Source: Gammaproteobacteria bacterium | GTDB lineage: Bacteria > Pseudomonadota > Gammaproteobacteria > Pseudomonadales > IMCC2047 | Assembly (NCBI GenBank): GCA_021773395.1 | Contig: JAJFKB010000010.1 | Location: forward strand, 211,343 to 275,342 | Direction: 5' to 3' | DNA: 64,000 nucleotides | Shown: piece by piece, positions 27,273 through 36,556 of the stretch | Layout of the letters: every line of letters begins with the position of its first letter | Position numbering within the stretch: the stretch's first letter is position 1 | Program-made: the position numbers and the translations under genes | The notes under the pieces: model-generated | What the model saw: only the letters and a program-made list of their open reading frames with translations | Databases searched by the model: none | Told to the model about the DNA's origin: nothing

Positions 27273-27512
27273 AGGTAAAAGCCGCCAATTATCCCATAAG
27301 AAACCTCAACGTTACGGAACGATACTAGCAGCACTAAAATATTGAAAACAAACACCCTGCTCAAAAGAAGTCGCAGGGAAATAATCAACCGCCTTCAGGT
27401 GGTTTCACGATAAAAATTCGCGCAACGACCGAATGTTAATTCGTGATAATAACTAGGGAACCTCTGAATAACTCCTTAACTTTATAGCATATCCAGAACC
27501 CGAGGAAATCTA

Positions 27513-29174
27513 ATGCGCTTACCCGGCAGCGAACAATCAAAACACGTTGATCACACAGCCAGAAATTTATTACCCGAACTTTCTGACTGGCCCCATTTCG
27601 ATTACTCCGCAGAACATTTGCGGGAATACCCTGACTTTATTAACGCGGCAAAATCACTCATCGATGACGCCATTCAAGAGGGTTACGGCGAGAAAGTCGC
27701 CCTGATCTTTGAAAATTCCCAATGGACTTACGCCCAGTTGCAGGAGAAAGCTTCGCAAATAGCTCATGTGCTTGTGGATGATTACGGTCTGGTAGCAGGA
27801 AATCGCGTATTACTGCGCTCGCCCAACAACCCGATGCTAGCGGCTTGTTGGCTGGGCGTTCTTAAGGCAGGCGGGATCTGTGTTGCAAGCATGGCTCTGC
27901 TAAGAGCCAAGGAACTCACCTTCATCGGCAACCATGTCAAGATCGATTTTGCGCTGTGCGATATAGAACTCGCCGAAGAGCTAGAACTGGCGCTTCCACA
28001 GATTTCCAGCATCAGGCGAGTTGGTTACTTCACGGCCCTCGGGGAGCGCAGCCATACACAAGCAAATCTTGATGCTGAGCTAAAGGGCAAAAGCCCAGTT
28101 TTTCCGGCCGTCAAAACGGCTGCTGATGATATTGCCCTGGTTACGTTTACCTCAGGCACAACAGGCAACCCCAAAGCTGTCGCGCAGTTCCACAGAAATA
28201 TTATCGCAACCTGCGATAGCGTCCCGCTGATTTACACTGTTGAACCTGATGACGTTGTGTGTGCCGCGTCCTCCATGGCTTTTACCTATGGCCTCTCCTC
28301 ATTGCTGCTCTACCCGCTTTACTATCGTGCAACTGCTATAATAGTGAACAAGCCGACATCCGAAGCAATCCTCAGCGCGGTAGAAAAATATCGTGCCAAC
28401 AGCCTTTTTGCGGTTCCAACGCTGTACAACGCGATGCTAGATGAACTGGATAAATACGATGTCAGCAGCCTTACTAAATGCTCCTCCGCAGGCGAAAATA
28501 TCAAGCTTACACTCTGGGAGGCCTGGCAGGAGAAGACTGGCGTCCAGATTGTAAATGGTATCGGTGCGACGGAGTTTATGAGTCATTTCCTTAGCGATTC
28601 CCTGGATGTCGATAAGCCGACCTCCTGCGGCAAAGCCATTCCAGGTTATAAGGTCGCCATCTTGGATGATGCTGGCAACGAACTGCCACCCGGTAATCGC
28701 GGCATGATCGCTGTGAAGGGGCCGACAGGCTGCCTTTACCTCAATGACCCGGATCGTCAAAGGATTTATGTACGAAATGGCTGGAATATAACCAATGACG
28801 TATTCGAACTCGATGAAGATGGCTATTTCTGGTTTGTTGATCGGGCGGATGATCTGATCGTATCATCCGGCTATAACATCTCCCCCCAAGAGGTCGAGAT
28901 TGCTGTGATGGAGCACCCCGATGTTAGGGAAGCCGCAGTTGTCGGTGTGCCGGATACACAACGCGGAAATGTTGCAATGGCTTGCGTGGTCTTACAGCCA
29001 GGCTGCGAGCCGAGTGAAACTCTGGCCAAGTCTATACAGAGTTTTGTTAAGGAACGGGTAGCACCGTACAAATACCCGCGCATCCTTGAGTTCTACTCCG
29101 ACCTTCCCAGAACAGGGACAGGAAAACTTCAGCGATTTAAAATCAAACAGGAATACCTGGAAAAATTGAGATAA
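27513..29174 (+). CDS. Benzoate-CoA ligase family AMP-forming acyl-CoA synthetase
   Basis: ATP-dependent ligase of 553 residues that activates a carboxylic acid to its CoA ester. Motifs are the P-loop TFTSGTTGNPKA, VNGIGATEFMSHF (A5-like), NGWNITNDVFELDEDGYFWFVDRADDLIVSSGYNISPQEVE and the terminal lysine motif PRTGTGKLQRFK. The N-terminus with LLPELSDWPHFDY resembles aminobenzoate/benzoate-CoA ligases rather than fatty-acid ligases. GAGGAAA precedes the ATG. It is probably the entry step for the pathway served by the hydratases, SDRs and acyl-CoA dehydrogenase nearby, and is preceded by operator site 4. Confidence 0.9.
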   Translation: MRLPGSEQSKHVDHTARNLLPELSDWPHFDYSAEHLREYPDFINAAKSLIDDAIQEGYGEKVALIFENSQWTYAQLQEKASQIAHVLVDDYGLVAGNRVLLRSPNNPMLAACWLGVLKAGGICVASMALLRAKELTFIGNHVKIDFALCDIELAEELELALPQISSIRRVGYFTALGERSHTQANLDAELKGKSPVFPAVKTAADDIALVTFTSGTTGNPKAVAQFHRNIIATCDSVPLIYTVEPDDVVCAASSMAFTYGLSSLLLYPLYYRATAIIVNKPTSEAILSAVEKYRANSLFAVPTLYNAMLDELDKYDVSSLTKCSSAGENIKLTLWEAWQEKTGVQIVNGIGATEFMSHFLSDSLDVDKPTSCGKAIPGYKVAILDDAGNELPPGNRGMIAVKGPTGCLYLNDPDRQRIYVRNGWNITNDVFELDEDGYFWFVDRADDLIVSSGYNISPQEVEIAVMEHPDVREAAVVGVPDTQRGNVAMACVVLQPGCEPSETLAKSIQSFVKERVAPYKYPRILEFYSDLPRTGTGKLQRFKIKQEYLEKLR

Positions 29175-29197
29175 CTTGGAGGCTGAATCCGGTCCTG

Positions 29198-30721
29198 TTA
29201 TCCTCGCCCACCTGTTGCTTCAGTCTGCGTTAAATACTGGTGAAACACGCCCTCTGGATCATACTTTTCTCTTAATTGGGCCAAACGCTGCCAGTTTTCG
29301 GGAGAATAGCATTTTTTGTAGCGGTCCTTATGGCGAGGCTCCACCTCATTCGGATAATGCCCCACTGCAAAAGGATCCATCAAAGGCAGTGTTTCACTGA
29401 GCCAGCCATAATTTTTATCATCATCAGCCTCTTCATCCCAAATCGCATAACAACCGACAAAACAATCAGCCACCCAGGAGAAGCAGGAGTCCTGCTTCTC
29501 CTCCAATCGCAAATTATAGGAGGCAAGGATATGACAGTCTTTGGTCGGCGCTTTGTGCATGTGCTTGGCCAGCGCTTGTAAAGTCGCACTACCATCATTG
29601 GTCAGCACATTGTCCACTATGTAGCGTCCTTGGCGTCCAGCCGGATCTTTCAGGCTGAAATAGCGATCATACAGCCCTTCGAAGCTATATTCCTGGTACT
29701 CCGCCTGAACCACACTTTTGGTCGCCAGTGCCGATTCCGCAAAGGGTAACAATGCCGCTTTTGCCATTTCTGTCGAATCCTCAAAAGCAAAAGCGGTAAA
29801 GAAGCAGATTTTGGATTGTTCCGGTGGTGCATCAGCAGGCACCTCCGGGTGATGCATCAGAACGGTAATCAACTCCACCCGCGAGACATCATGCTCTTTT
29901 CGGATTTTCTCCAGGGTCTGTGTGACCGTTTCCAGTTCACTCAGCGGGAAAATATAGGAGCTGGCCATAATACTTTTAGGCACCGGATAAAGCTGCAGAT
30001 ACAAACGGGTCACTACACCAAAGAACCCTGGGCCTGCTCCTCTTACCGCCCAGAACAGATCCTGATTCTGCTCTGCATTAGCGGTCACTCGTTTTCCATC
30101 AGCGGTGATAATATCCGCCCCCACGATGGAATGGGTAGCCATACCTCCGCGCTGCGGATAATTCCAGCCAATGCCTCCACCCATAGTGAAACCACTGAGT
30201 CCAACTGAGGGGCAGTGGGGCACCGGAAAACTCAATCCTTTTTCACGAGCCGCAGTCACCAGATGCAGGCTTCTCACACCTGGCTGAATTGAAGCGACTT
30301 GCTTCTCCTCGTCTATTTCAACCTCATCCAGCGCAGAAACATCAATCACCATGCCACCCTCTCGCACTGAGGTGCCGGTTGAGTTATGGCCGCCTGCACG
30401 CACGGACACTTTCAGCTTGTTTTTTGCAGCATGTTTTACCGCGTTTATGACATCTTCCTCGGACCGCGCCTGCACAATCAGTTCAGGATAGCGCTTGGGT
30501 TTCGAGTGATGCCAAACCATCGCCTGACGCCACAATTCGTAATTGCTATCCGTGCGGCTGATGATTTTCCCTTTCACACCCGGGATCACCGTGCTGTATA
30601 ACTTGTCCGTCGCATCGCTGGCAGCCAGTTGGCCTGTACGCAACACACCAAGCGCACCTAATGCCGTCAGTGATACCAGTTGCTTTAGCACATCACGTCG
30701 GGATTCTATTTTTTGATTCAT
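29198..30721 (-). CDS. Secreted FAD-binding oxidoreductase, BBE type
   Basis: Periplasmic oxidoreductase of 507 residues. The start carries a Tat-like signal (SRRDVLKQLVSLTALGALGVL). The PCMH-type FAD domain has RAGGHNSTG with His112 and VPHCPSVGLSGFTMGGGIGW with Cys170, the pair used for bicovalent 8alpha-His/6-Cys flavin attachment in berberine-bridge-type enzymes. The BBE domain is at the C-terminus (YYPNE-like HYPNEVEPRHKDRYKKCYSPENWQRL). An ATG (30721) and GTG (30724) are adjacent; either could be used. A cytochrome c gene lies 12 bp upstream in the same operon and is the likely electron acceptor, making this a dehydrogenase rather than an oxidase. A truncated copy is at 19848-20398. Confidence 0.9.
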   Translation of the reverse strand: MNQKIESRRDVLKQLVSLTALGALGVLRTGQLAASDATDKLYSTVIPGVKGKIISRTDSNYELWRQAMVWHHSKPKRYPELIVQARSEEDVINAVKHAAKNKLKVSVRAGGHNSTGTSVREGGMVIDVSALDEVEIDEEKQVASIQPGVRSLHLVTAAREKGLSFPVPHCPSVGLSGFTMGGGIGWNYPQRGGMATHSIVGADIITADGKRVTANAEQNQDLFWAVRGAGPGFFGVVTRLYLQLYPVPKSIMASSYIFPLSELETVTQTLEKIRKEHDVSRVELITVLMHHPEVPADAPPEQSKICFFTAFAFEDSTEMAKAALLPFAESALATKSVVQAEYQEYSFEGLYDRYFSLKDPAGRQGRYIVDNVLTNDGSATLQALAKHMHKAPTKDCHILASYNLRLEEKQDSCFSWVADCFVGCYAIWDEEADDDKNYGWLSETLPLMDPFAVGHYPNEVEPRHKDRYKKCYSPENWQRLAQLREKYDPEGVFHQYLTQTEATGGRG

Positions 30722-30733
30722 CACCTGTTTCCC

Positions 30734-31054
30734 CTATTTAACCTGTGCAAAAAATATGGCCAGCATTTGCATATCTGCTTCTGACAAGGATTGCGCGATC
30801 GTCGTCATGGTCGCATCTTTTCGGGCGCCGGATTTAAAATCCCGCAGTTGTTTGACCAGATAAGCTGTTTTCTGGTTTTGCAGATTAGGGTACTGATCCG
30901 CTTTGCCAACGCCATCGGCACCATGACAGGCGACGCAGCTTGCTATCTGCGCCTGATTCGAATCCATCCCGGCAGCCTGGAGTGAAAAAATATAGATCCC
31001 AAAAAAGACAGCAACCAGCCATTTGGTCATGGTTCGCATATAGCGCCTGTTCAT
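30734..31054 (-). CDS. Class I cytochrome c (periplasmic)
   Basis: Small monohaem cytochrome of 106 residues. The signal peptide is WLVAVFFGIYIFSLQAAG, the haem site CVACHGADGVGKADQYPNL, and the distal Met probably in KDATMTTIAQSLSEADMQMLAIFFAQVK. An in-frame ATG at 31069 contains the ribosome-binding site; the ATG at 31054 with GGAGA upstream is preferred. It is the first gene of an operon with the BBE-type FAD enzyme 12 bp downstream, as in flavoprotein-cytochrome dehydrogenase pairs. Confidence 0.9.
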   Translation of the reverse strand: MNRRYMRTMTKWLVAVFFGIYIFSLQAAGMDSNQAQIASCVACHGADGVGKADQYPNLQNQKTAYLVKQLRDFKSGARKDATMTTIAQSLSEADMQMLAIFFAQVK

Positions 31055-31228
31055 TCTCTTATCTCCCAATCATGAACTCTGAATCGTTCTATTATATCCA
31101 AAAACTGTTTTCAGCGAATGGCATAGAGCTTAAGGAGAATAGGGACAAACTGCTATCAAATATACGAAAGGGATAGCCTTAAAACGTAAAAGATTTGATC
31201 CTTTAATGGAGATGATTCAGCATCATGG

Positions 31229-31264
31229 AATCTTGGACAGGAATAACGTAATCTTGGATAGGAA
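31229..31264. repeat. Imperfect 21-bp tandem repeat
   Basis: AATCTTGGACAGGAA (31229-31243) recurs as AATCTTGGATAGGAA (31250-31264). It lies in the 260-bp gap between the cytochrome gene and the tRNA terminator; nothing else is evident there. Confidence 0.5.
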
Positions 31265-31310
31265 CAAAGCCAGGGAGTCAGCTTAGTAAAATCTGTTTGA
31301 AAAAAACAAT

Positions 31311-31340
31311 AAAAAAGGCCCACTCTCTCGAGTGAGCCTT
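31311..31340 (-). terminator. Intrinsic terminator of the tRNA operon
   Basis: On the minus strand, AAGGCTCACTC pairs with GAGTGGGCCTT around a GAGA tetraloop (11-bp stem with one G-U) and is followed by a T-rich run. It lies 11 bases past the tRNA-Glu 3' end. Confidence 0.85.
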
Positions 31341-31350
31341 TTCGTAATGG

Positions 31351-31426
31351 TGGCGTCCCCTAGGGGGTTCGAACCCCTGTTACCGCCGTGAAAGGGCGGT
31401 GTCCTAGGCCTCTAGACGAAGGGGAC
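31351..31426 (-). tRNA. tRNA-Glu (anticodon TTC)
   Basis: 76-nt cloverleaf on the minus strand. The acceptor GTCCCCT pairs with AGGGGAC, followed by G and encoded CCA. The anticodon loop CCTTTCACG gives TTC. The T-arm contains GGTTCGAAC. It is second in a two-tRNA operon. Confidence 0.97.
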
Positions 31427-31441
31427 AAAACCTTCTAAAAA

Positions 31442-31517
31442 TGGTGGAGCTAAGCGGGATCGAACCGCTGACCTCAACACTGCCAGTGTTGCGCTCTCCC
31501 AGCTGAGCTATAGCCCC
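31442..31517 (-). tRNA. tRNA-Ala (anticodon GGC)
   Basis: 76-nt cloverleaf with GGGGCTA acceptor, TAGCTCC 3' strand, discriminator A and encoded CCA. The anticodon loop CACTGGCAGTG gives GGC, and the T-arm has GGTTCGATC. It is first in the tRNA-Ala/tRNA-Glu operon, 15 bases apart. Confidence 0.97.
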
Positions 31518-31531
31518 AAAAAGAGCAGGGC

Positions 31532-31560
31532 ATATTAAGCACACAACCGATTGCTGTCAA
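31532..31560 (-). promoter_or_regulatory. Sigma70 promoter of the tRNA-Ala/Glu operon
   Basis: TTGACA (31560-31555) and TAATAT (31537-31532) are separated by exactly 17 bp on the minus strand. A GC-rich discriminator, GCCCTGC, follows, typical of growth-rate- and ppGpp-controlled stable-RNA promoters. Transcription would start about 8 bases before tRNA-Ala. Confidence 0.85.
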
Positions 31561-31580
31561 GCATTCGCCACCTGAAACCG

Positions 31581-32963
31581 CTACAAATTTTCCTCGGCAA
31601 AGGCCGCCAAGCGGCTCCTTTCGATGCTTTCAATATGCATCACGCCGCCATGATCAAAGCTTTTGAATTTTTCAACAATGTAAGTCAACCCCGACGTGAG
31701 CGCCGTGACATACTTATTATCAATTTGTGCCAAATTACCGAGAATGACAATTTTCGAATTTTTACCAACGCGCGTAATGATCGATTTTAACTGGAACTGC
31801 GTCAGATTCTGGCTTTCATCAATAATGATATAGGCATTATTAATGGATCGTCCTCGCATAAAATTAAGCGATTTAAACTGAATATTGGCTTTCTCTTTGA
31901 CGTAGGAAATACTCCCCGCACAGGACTCATCACCGCCATGCAGAATCTCCAGATTATCATCAAACGCGGCCAGCCAAGGTGCCATTTTTTCTTCCTCTGT
32001 GCCCGGCAGAAAGCCAATCTCTTCGGCGATCGGCGGCGTCGATCTAGCGACAATCAATTTGTTATACTGCTTTTCCTCAATAATGGCATGTAGCCCAATG
32101 GCCAGCGCCAGCAAGGTCTTTCCTGAACCAGCTGGCCCGATCAGTATGGACAGATCAATATCCGGCGACTGCAACAGATAGCAAGCCATCGCCTGATCCA
32201 GATTACGAGGCTTCAATCCCCAGATTTTTTGGTGCATCAGCCGATCTTCGTTTAAATCCCGGATAAAAATCGACTCATTTTCGATCGACTCTACAAAACC
32301 AATAAAGCCTTGAGCGTCGCGCACAAACATATTGGGATAATAGTCCGGATGCAAATCGCGCCGAATCACGTGCACCGTATCTCCATCACGAGTGAAGCTA
32401 TCGACTTTGTCGACGCCATCCCAGAAGCTCCCTTCAATCGCCATTCGCCCCTTCGCCATCAGATCTATATCATCCAGTATTCGGTCTTTACGATAATCCT
32501 CCACATTGCGCAAACCGGAACCTTTGGCCTTCAAACGCATATTGATATCTTTGGTCACCAGGCACACATAGCTGTCCGGATTATGCCTTTGCAGGGATAT
32601 AGCGGTGTTAATAATTTGATTATCCGGTGCGTCCTTGGTCAAAAAAGGAATACTGTCGCTAGGCTGCAGCAACTGATCGGGAAAAATAGACAGCGTACCG
32701 GGAGATGCACTGTTTTTAGTGACAGAGGTCACGATTTCCACACCCTCCTGAATCTCGCGTGTATCCGCATTAGCCAGCAGCTTATCAATGATCTGGATAG
32801 CGATCCGCGCTTCTTTGCTGACATCCTTATCCCGCCGATCCTTAATTTCATCCAGCTCCTCCAGCACCGTCATTGGAATCATGACCTTATGCTCATTAAA
32901 GGCATAAACTGCAGTCGGATCATGCAGCAACACATTGGTATCAAGCACATAAATTTTTTGCAT
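31581..32963 (-). CDS. PIN-PhoH family ATPase (YlaK/PhoH2-like)
   Basis: Protein of 460 residues combining an N-terminal PIN ribonuclease domain (KIYVLDTNVLLHDPTAVYAF, with later acidic residues) and a C-terminal PhoH RecA-like ATPase (Walker A LIGPAGSGKTLLALA; Walker B AYIIIDESQNLT). Proteins with this architecture act as ATP-driven RNA unwinding/cleaving enzymes in the cases studied. It is a single gene between the tRNA operon and a 247-bp gap (32964-33210) in which I see no features. Confidence 0.93.
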   Translation of the reverse strand: MQKIYVLDTNVLLHDPTAVYAFNEHKVMIPMTVLEELDEIKDRRDKDVSKEARIAIQIIDKLLANADTREIQEGVEIVTSVTKNSASPGTLSIFPDQLLQPSDSIPFLTKDAPDNQIINTAISLQRHNPDSYVCLVTKDINMRLKAKGSGLRNVEDYRKDRILDDIDLMAKGRMAIEGSFWDGVDKVDSFTRDGDTVHVIRRDLHPDYYPNMFVRDAQGFIGFVESIENESIFIRDLNEDRLMHQKIWGLKPRNLDQAMACYLLQSPDIDLSILIGPAGSGKTLLALAIGLHAIIEEKQYNKLIVARSTPPIAEEIGFLPGTEEEKMAPWLAAFDDNLEILHGGDESCAGSISYVKEKANIQFKSLNFMRGRSINNAYIIIDESQNLTQFQLKSIITRVGKNSKIVILGNLAQIDNKYVTALTSGLTYIVEKFKSFDHGGVMHIESIERSRLAAFAEENL

Positions 32964-33210
32964 CAGATAATACTCCGCAAGCTGTGTTTGAATAAAAGAC
33001 TAGATATTTTCGCGCTCCATAAAGGCAGCAACGTGAAGAGGAACAAGGGCTTTATTTTCGGGTGCAAAATTGAGCGTTTTAGTAAAACGAGGGGAGTGAG
33101 CAATTTGGCCTTTCGTTCAAAACCCTTGGAGGGCTTTGCACATCGCAGCATACAACCTCACACGGCGCTCACGCGCAGGGAAACATCCCCTTTATAGTAC
33201 CGTGCAATTA

Positions 33211-33867
33211 TCATGGATCAACTCTTTTCTGCAGTAGTACCAAATCTTTTGATTTGACTTCAAGTTTGGTATTGAACTGATCTGCAACAAAGGCAAAGGT
33301 TGCGTCACTGTAAAAACAAACATGGGTCGGGTCATTTTTGTAATGCCACTGAGCAAACGCTTCTTTACCCGTGTACCGCTTCGTCATAATGGTCAGCCAG
33401 CCACCCGGCGCAAGCAGACCAAACAGTTGCGACAATACCTCCCCCGGATGATGCAGATGCTCGACAACTTCAGTACAGGTGATGAAGTGATATGGGCGAT
33501 CAAGCACCGCCCTATCATCGGCATAGAAAATATCATAGATTGACATCTCATAGCCCGACTCCTGCAACATCACTGATAGTGTCGGCCCTGGGCCAGAGCC
33601 ATAATCAAGCCCTTGAGCCGGAGTAGCTACGCGCTCGCGGACGGCAGAAAATACCGGCGCTAAAAAACGCCGGTAATTTTGATCGGCAGGATCATTCCGA
33701 TGAAGGTCATACTGTTTGCGCTCTTGCTCTGCACTGAGATAATGATCCGCTGGCACAAACACAAGCTCACAGGTTAAACAACGCAGGTAAGGGCGCAGTT
33801 TATCCCGATAAAAATCCTCCAACTTCAGCGAGCCGCATAGCGGGCAGCTTGTAGCAGCGTCAATCAT
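33211..33867 (-). CDS. Class I SAM-dependent methyltransferase with zinc-ribbon N-terminus
   Basis: Protein of 218 residues. The first 40 residues carry two CxxC pairs (CPLCGSLKLEDFY and LRCLTCELVF), a zinc ribbon. The methyltransferase core begins with GLDYGSGPGPTLSVMLQESGYEMSIYD (SAM motif I) and continues with EVVEHLHHPGEVLSQLFGLLAPGGWLTIMT. It is of the Methyltransf_11/23 kind; the substrate is unknown. It begins 3 bp after the gltX stop codon, so it is co-transcribed with gltX. Confidence 0.87.
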   Translation of the reverse strand: MIDAATSCPLCGSLKLEDFYRDKLRPYLRCLTCELVFVPADHYLSAEQERKQYDLHRNDPADQNYRRFLAPVFSAVRERVATPAQGLDYGSGPGPTLSVMLQESGYEMSIYDIFYADDRAVLDRPYHFITCTEVVEHLHHPGEVLSQLFGLLAPGGWLTIMTKRYTGKEAFAQWHYKNDPTHVCFYSDATFAFVADQFNTKLEVKSKDLVLLQKRVDP

Positions 33868-33870
33868 GCG

Positions 33871-35352
33871 CTACAGATACTCGCGAAAATCCTTTTCCCA
33901 TTTTTTAGTTTGTTTTTTCGATACGCCGCCCAGCAGATTAACCGCATGGCGCAGGCGCGCTCGAGACATATCTGCGCCTAAAATCGCCATCGAGTCAAAA
34001 ACAGAGGTGGACACGGAAGTGCCCGCAATCGCCACAAAAAGCGGGAATAGATAATCCCGAATTTTCAAACCCATCGTCTCGGCCATGCCCTTGATGATGG
34101 ATTCAAGGTTGTCTCGACTCCAATTCTGCTCGGGCTCTAGTCGCCAAAGCGTATACTGCAGGATTCGTTTGCAATCTTCATCACTGAGCGATTTATGCTG
34201 AAAATCCTGCTCAGTTATATCCAGCATGCCCGCGCAGAAAAAAGTAGCCATCGGCACTACGTCACTAAACAGTTCAACACGCTCCTTTAAGAGGGGTGCA
34301 ATCTGCATCAGGTATTCCGAATTAAGCGCCCATTGCTGGAGCCGTTCGGCAAACTGCGGCATTGACAAATCCTCTCGAATCCAGCTGCCGTTGAGCCAGC
34401 TTAGTTTTTCCAGATCGAAAATCGGCCCCCCCAGGGAAACCCGCTTAATATCAAAATTTTCAACCATTTCGTCTAACCTGAACTTTTCCCTTTCATCGGG
34501 CATTGACCAACCCATGCGCCCCAGGTAGTTCAACATCGCCTCAGGTAGAAAACCCATGCGCCGATAATAGTTGATGCTGGTCGGGTTTTTACGCTTACTT
34601 AACTTGCTCTTATCCGGGTTTCGCAGCAAAGGCATATGGCACAGCTTGGGCATTTCCCAGCCAAAATACTCATAGAGCAATTGGTGTTTGGGGGCAGAAT
34701 TAATCCACTCCTCGCCTCGTATCACATGGGTAATATCCATCAGGTGATCATCTACAACATTGGCCAGATGGTAGGTCGGCATACCGTCTGCCTTCATCAG
34801 AATCTGCATATCCACCTGTTGCCAGTCAATTTCAATATCTCCTCGCAACTGATCCCAAACGGTGCAAGTCCCCTGTTCCGGTACCTTCATACGAATCACT
34901 GAGGCTTCACCGGATGCCATACGCTGCGTCACTTCCTGCTCACTCAAATGCATGCAGTGCCCATCATAACCGGGTGTTTGCTTGTCCGCCATCTGCTGCG
35001 TACGTAGCTCCTGCAAGCGTTCTTGTGTACAAAAACAGTGAAAAGCGTGACCCTTTTCCAACAATTGATCCGCATGTTTTTGATAAATTTCACTGCGCTC
35101 ACTTTGACGATAAGGCCCATAATCACCACCGACATCCGGCCCCTCATCCCAGGTAATTCCCAGCCAGTTTAAAGAATCAAAAATCGCCTGTTCCGACTCG
35201 CCTGTGCTGCGCGCCTGATCGGTATCTTCGATTCTCAAAATAAACTGTCCACCTTGGCTTCGGGCAAAACACATATTAAAAAGCGCAATATAGGCGGTGC
35301 CAACATGGGGGTCGCCAGTAGGTGAAGGTGCTATACGGGTGCGTACGGTCAT
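33871..35352 (-). CDS. gltX: Glutamate--tRNA ligase
   Basis: Class I aminoacyl-tRNA synthetase of 493 residues charging tRNA-Glu. HIGH-type motif [19 protein letters not shown] and KMSKS-type [16 protein letters not shown] are intact. Overall similarity to Pseudomonas GltX is high along the whole length ([45 protein letters not shown]). I use the ATG at 35352 ([13 protein letters not shown]); 16 upstream codons are open but atypical. The CxCx zinc site of the catalytic domain is represented by HCFCTQ and DGHCMH. A tRNA-Glu gene is 2.4 kb away. Confidence 0.97.
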   Translation of the reverse strand: MTVRTRIAPSPTGDPHVGTAYIALFNMCFARSQGGQFILRIEDTDQARSTGESEQAIFDSLNWLGITWDEGPDVGGDYGPYRQSERSEIYQKHADQLLEKGHAFHCFCTQERLQELRTQQMADKQTPGYDGHCMHLSEQEVTQRMASGEASVIRMKVPEQGTCTVWDQLRGDIEIDWQQVDMQILMKADGMPTYHLANVVDDHLMDITHVIRGEEWINSAPKHQLLYEYFGWEMPKLCHMPLLRNPDKSKLSKRKNPTSINYYRRMGFLPEAMLNYLGRMGWSMPDEREKFRLDEMVENFDIKRVSLGGPIFDLEKLSWLNGSWIREDLSMPQFAERLQQWALNSEYLMQIAPLLKERVELFSDVVPMATFFCAGMLDITEQDFQHKSLSDEDCKRILQYTLWRLEPEQNWSRDNLESIIKGMAETMGLKIRDYLFPLFVAIAGTSVSTSVFDSMAILGADMSRARLRHAVNLLGGVSKKQTKKWEKDFREYL

Positions 35353-35506
35353 GATTAAACTCGAATTTTGTTGGTTAAATGATGCATACCGGGGGCGCAC
35401 AAGCGCCCTTGGGAAAGTCGCGTATTATAAGGGGTTATGCCAATAGTACGCCATTAAAGCAGCACTTTTTGTTGCCGGAAAAATTCGATGGCCGCAGACC
35501 CTGGTT

Positions 35507-35755
35507 CTAATCGACAAAGAAACGACAGAGTGACAGCACCAATGCAGCCGATAACACCACAATGGTAACACCCGCCAAAGTGAAGCTCTCTGGGCTGGCT
35601 ACGCCGACCAGAGGCGCAGCAGAACTCGCGACAAGGATGCCTGAAAAACCAATGACCCCAGTGACGATTAAACCTTCTTGGGGTTCGCCTGGAGCCACCA
35701 CCTTAGCAATAGAACCCACGACAAAGCTCGACACAACCCAAATAAAATAACTCAT
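35507..35755 (-). CDS. GlsB/YeaQ/YmgE-family small membrane protein
   Basis: Inner-membrane protein of 82 residues with three hydrophobic helices. FVVGSIAKVVAPGEPQEGLIVTGVIGFSGILVAS resembles the GxxAx..(M/A)PG..GGL..T...G..GA pattern of the transglycosylase-associated family, though divergent. The start at 35755 follows GAGG; the ATG at 35764 sits on top of that site. Function unknown, often stress-related. The 227 bp to the lipocalin gene shows no clear signal. Confidence 0.65.
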   Translation of the reverse strand: MSYFIWVVSSFVVGSIAKVVAPGEPQEGLIVTGVIGFSGILVASSAAPLVGVASPESFTLAGVTIVVLSAALVLSLCRFFVD

Positions 35756-35991
35756 TTTCAGCATCCTCTATTTTTTACGACAATCCCGGTTACTTCCGTA
35801 TGCACTCCAGCAACTCGCCTTTCATGCTGCTGGACCTATACCTGTTTAAAACGTCGCTGACGGCATTTGGTTGACAGATACCTGTAGGAAAAATCGAGAA
35901 ACTCCCTGCAGCAGCATATAGACAAGCAGGCCAAAGAGAGCTAGCCTGTCCATTTTGCGAGCAGATCAAAAAAAGCAGTTGGGGTAACTCG

Positions 35992-36537
35992 ATGGCTAGA
36001 TTAGCGAGCCTGTTGACCATATTTTTTTTGGCCGGGTGCCTGGGCACTCCAGAAAACGTCGAACCCGTCAAAACGTTCCAGCTGAAACAGTACCTGGGGA
36101 CCTGGTATGAGATTGCGCGACTTGACCACTCCTTTGAGAGAGGCCTGGAGCAGGTATCGGCAACCTATAGTCTCCGGAAGGATGGTGGCGTTCGGATACT
36201 CAACAAAGGCTTTTCCATCCAGGAAAACGAATGGCGAGAAGCTGAAGGCAAGGCATACTTTGTCCAGGCACAGATTACCGGACATCTAAAAGTTTCCTTT
36301 TTCGGCCCCTTTTACAGCTCCTACGTTATCTTTGAACTGGACCAACCCGATTATCAGTATGCATTTGTATCGGGCTACAACAGTTCCTATCTTTGGCTAC
36401 TGGCAAGAACACCACAAGTGAGCAATACGCTTAAGAGTGATTTCGTCAGCAAAGCACGGGAACTTGGTTTTAATGTGGATGAGCTGGTTTTTGTACGACA
36501 AAAGAGCTTTGGTAATGACCAGAGTTCAACTCAATAA
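35992..36537 (+). CDS. blc: Bacterial lipocalin lipoprotein
   Basis: Outer-membrane lipocalin of 181 residues. The signal ends in a lipobox, LAGC (Cys16). The lipocalin signature YLGTWYEIARLDHSFERGLEQVSATYSL is close to Blc, followed by the second motif FGPFYSSYVIFELD and YLWLLARTP. Blc binds lysophospholipids and helps maintain the cell envelope. Two genes (NYN protein and photolyase) follow on the same strand. Confidence 0.93.
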   Translation: MARLASLLTIFFLAGCLGTPENVEPVKTFQLKQYLGTWYEIARLDHSFERGLEQVSATYSLRKDGGVRILNKGFSIQENEWREAEGKAYFVQAQITGHLKVSFFGPFYSSYVIFELDQPDYQYAFVSGYNSSYLWLLARTPQVSNTLKSDFVSKARELGFNVDELVFVRQKSFGNDQSSTQ

Positions 36538-36556
36538 ATGCTAACAGGAACAAGTT

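Noticed and set aside
32310-33197. 295-codon plus-strand reading frame
   Set aside because: Antisense to the PIN-PhoH gene; His/Ile-rich composition typical of shadow frames.
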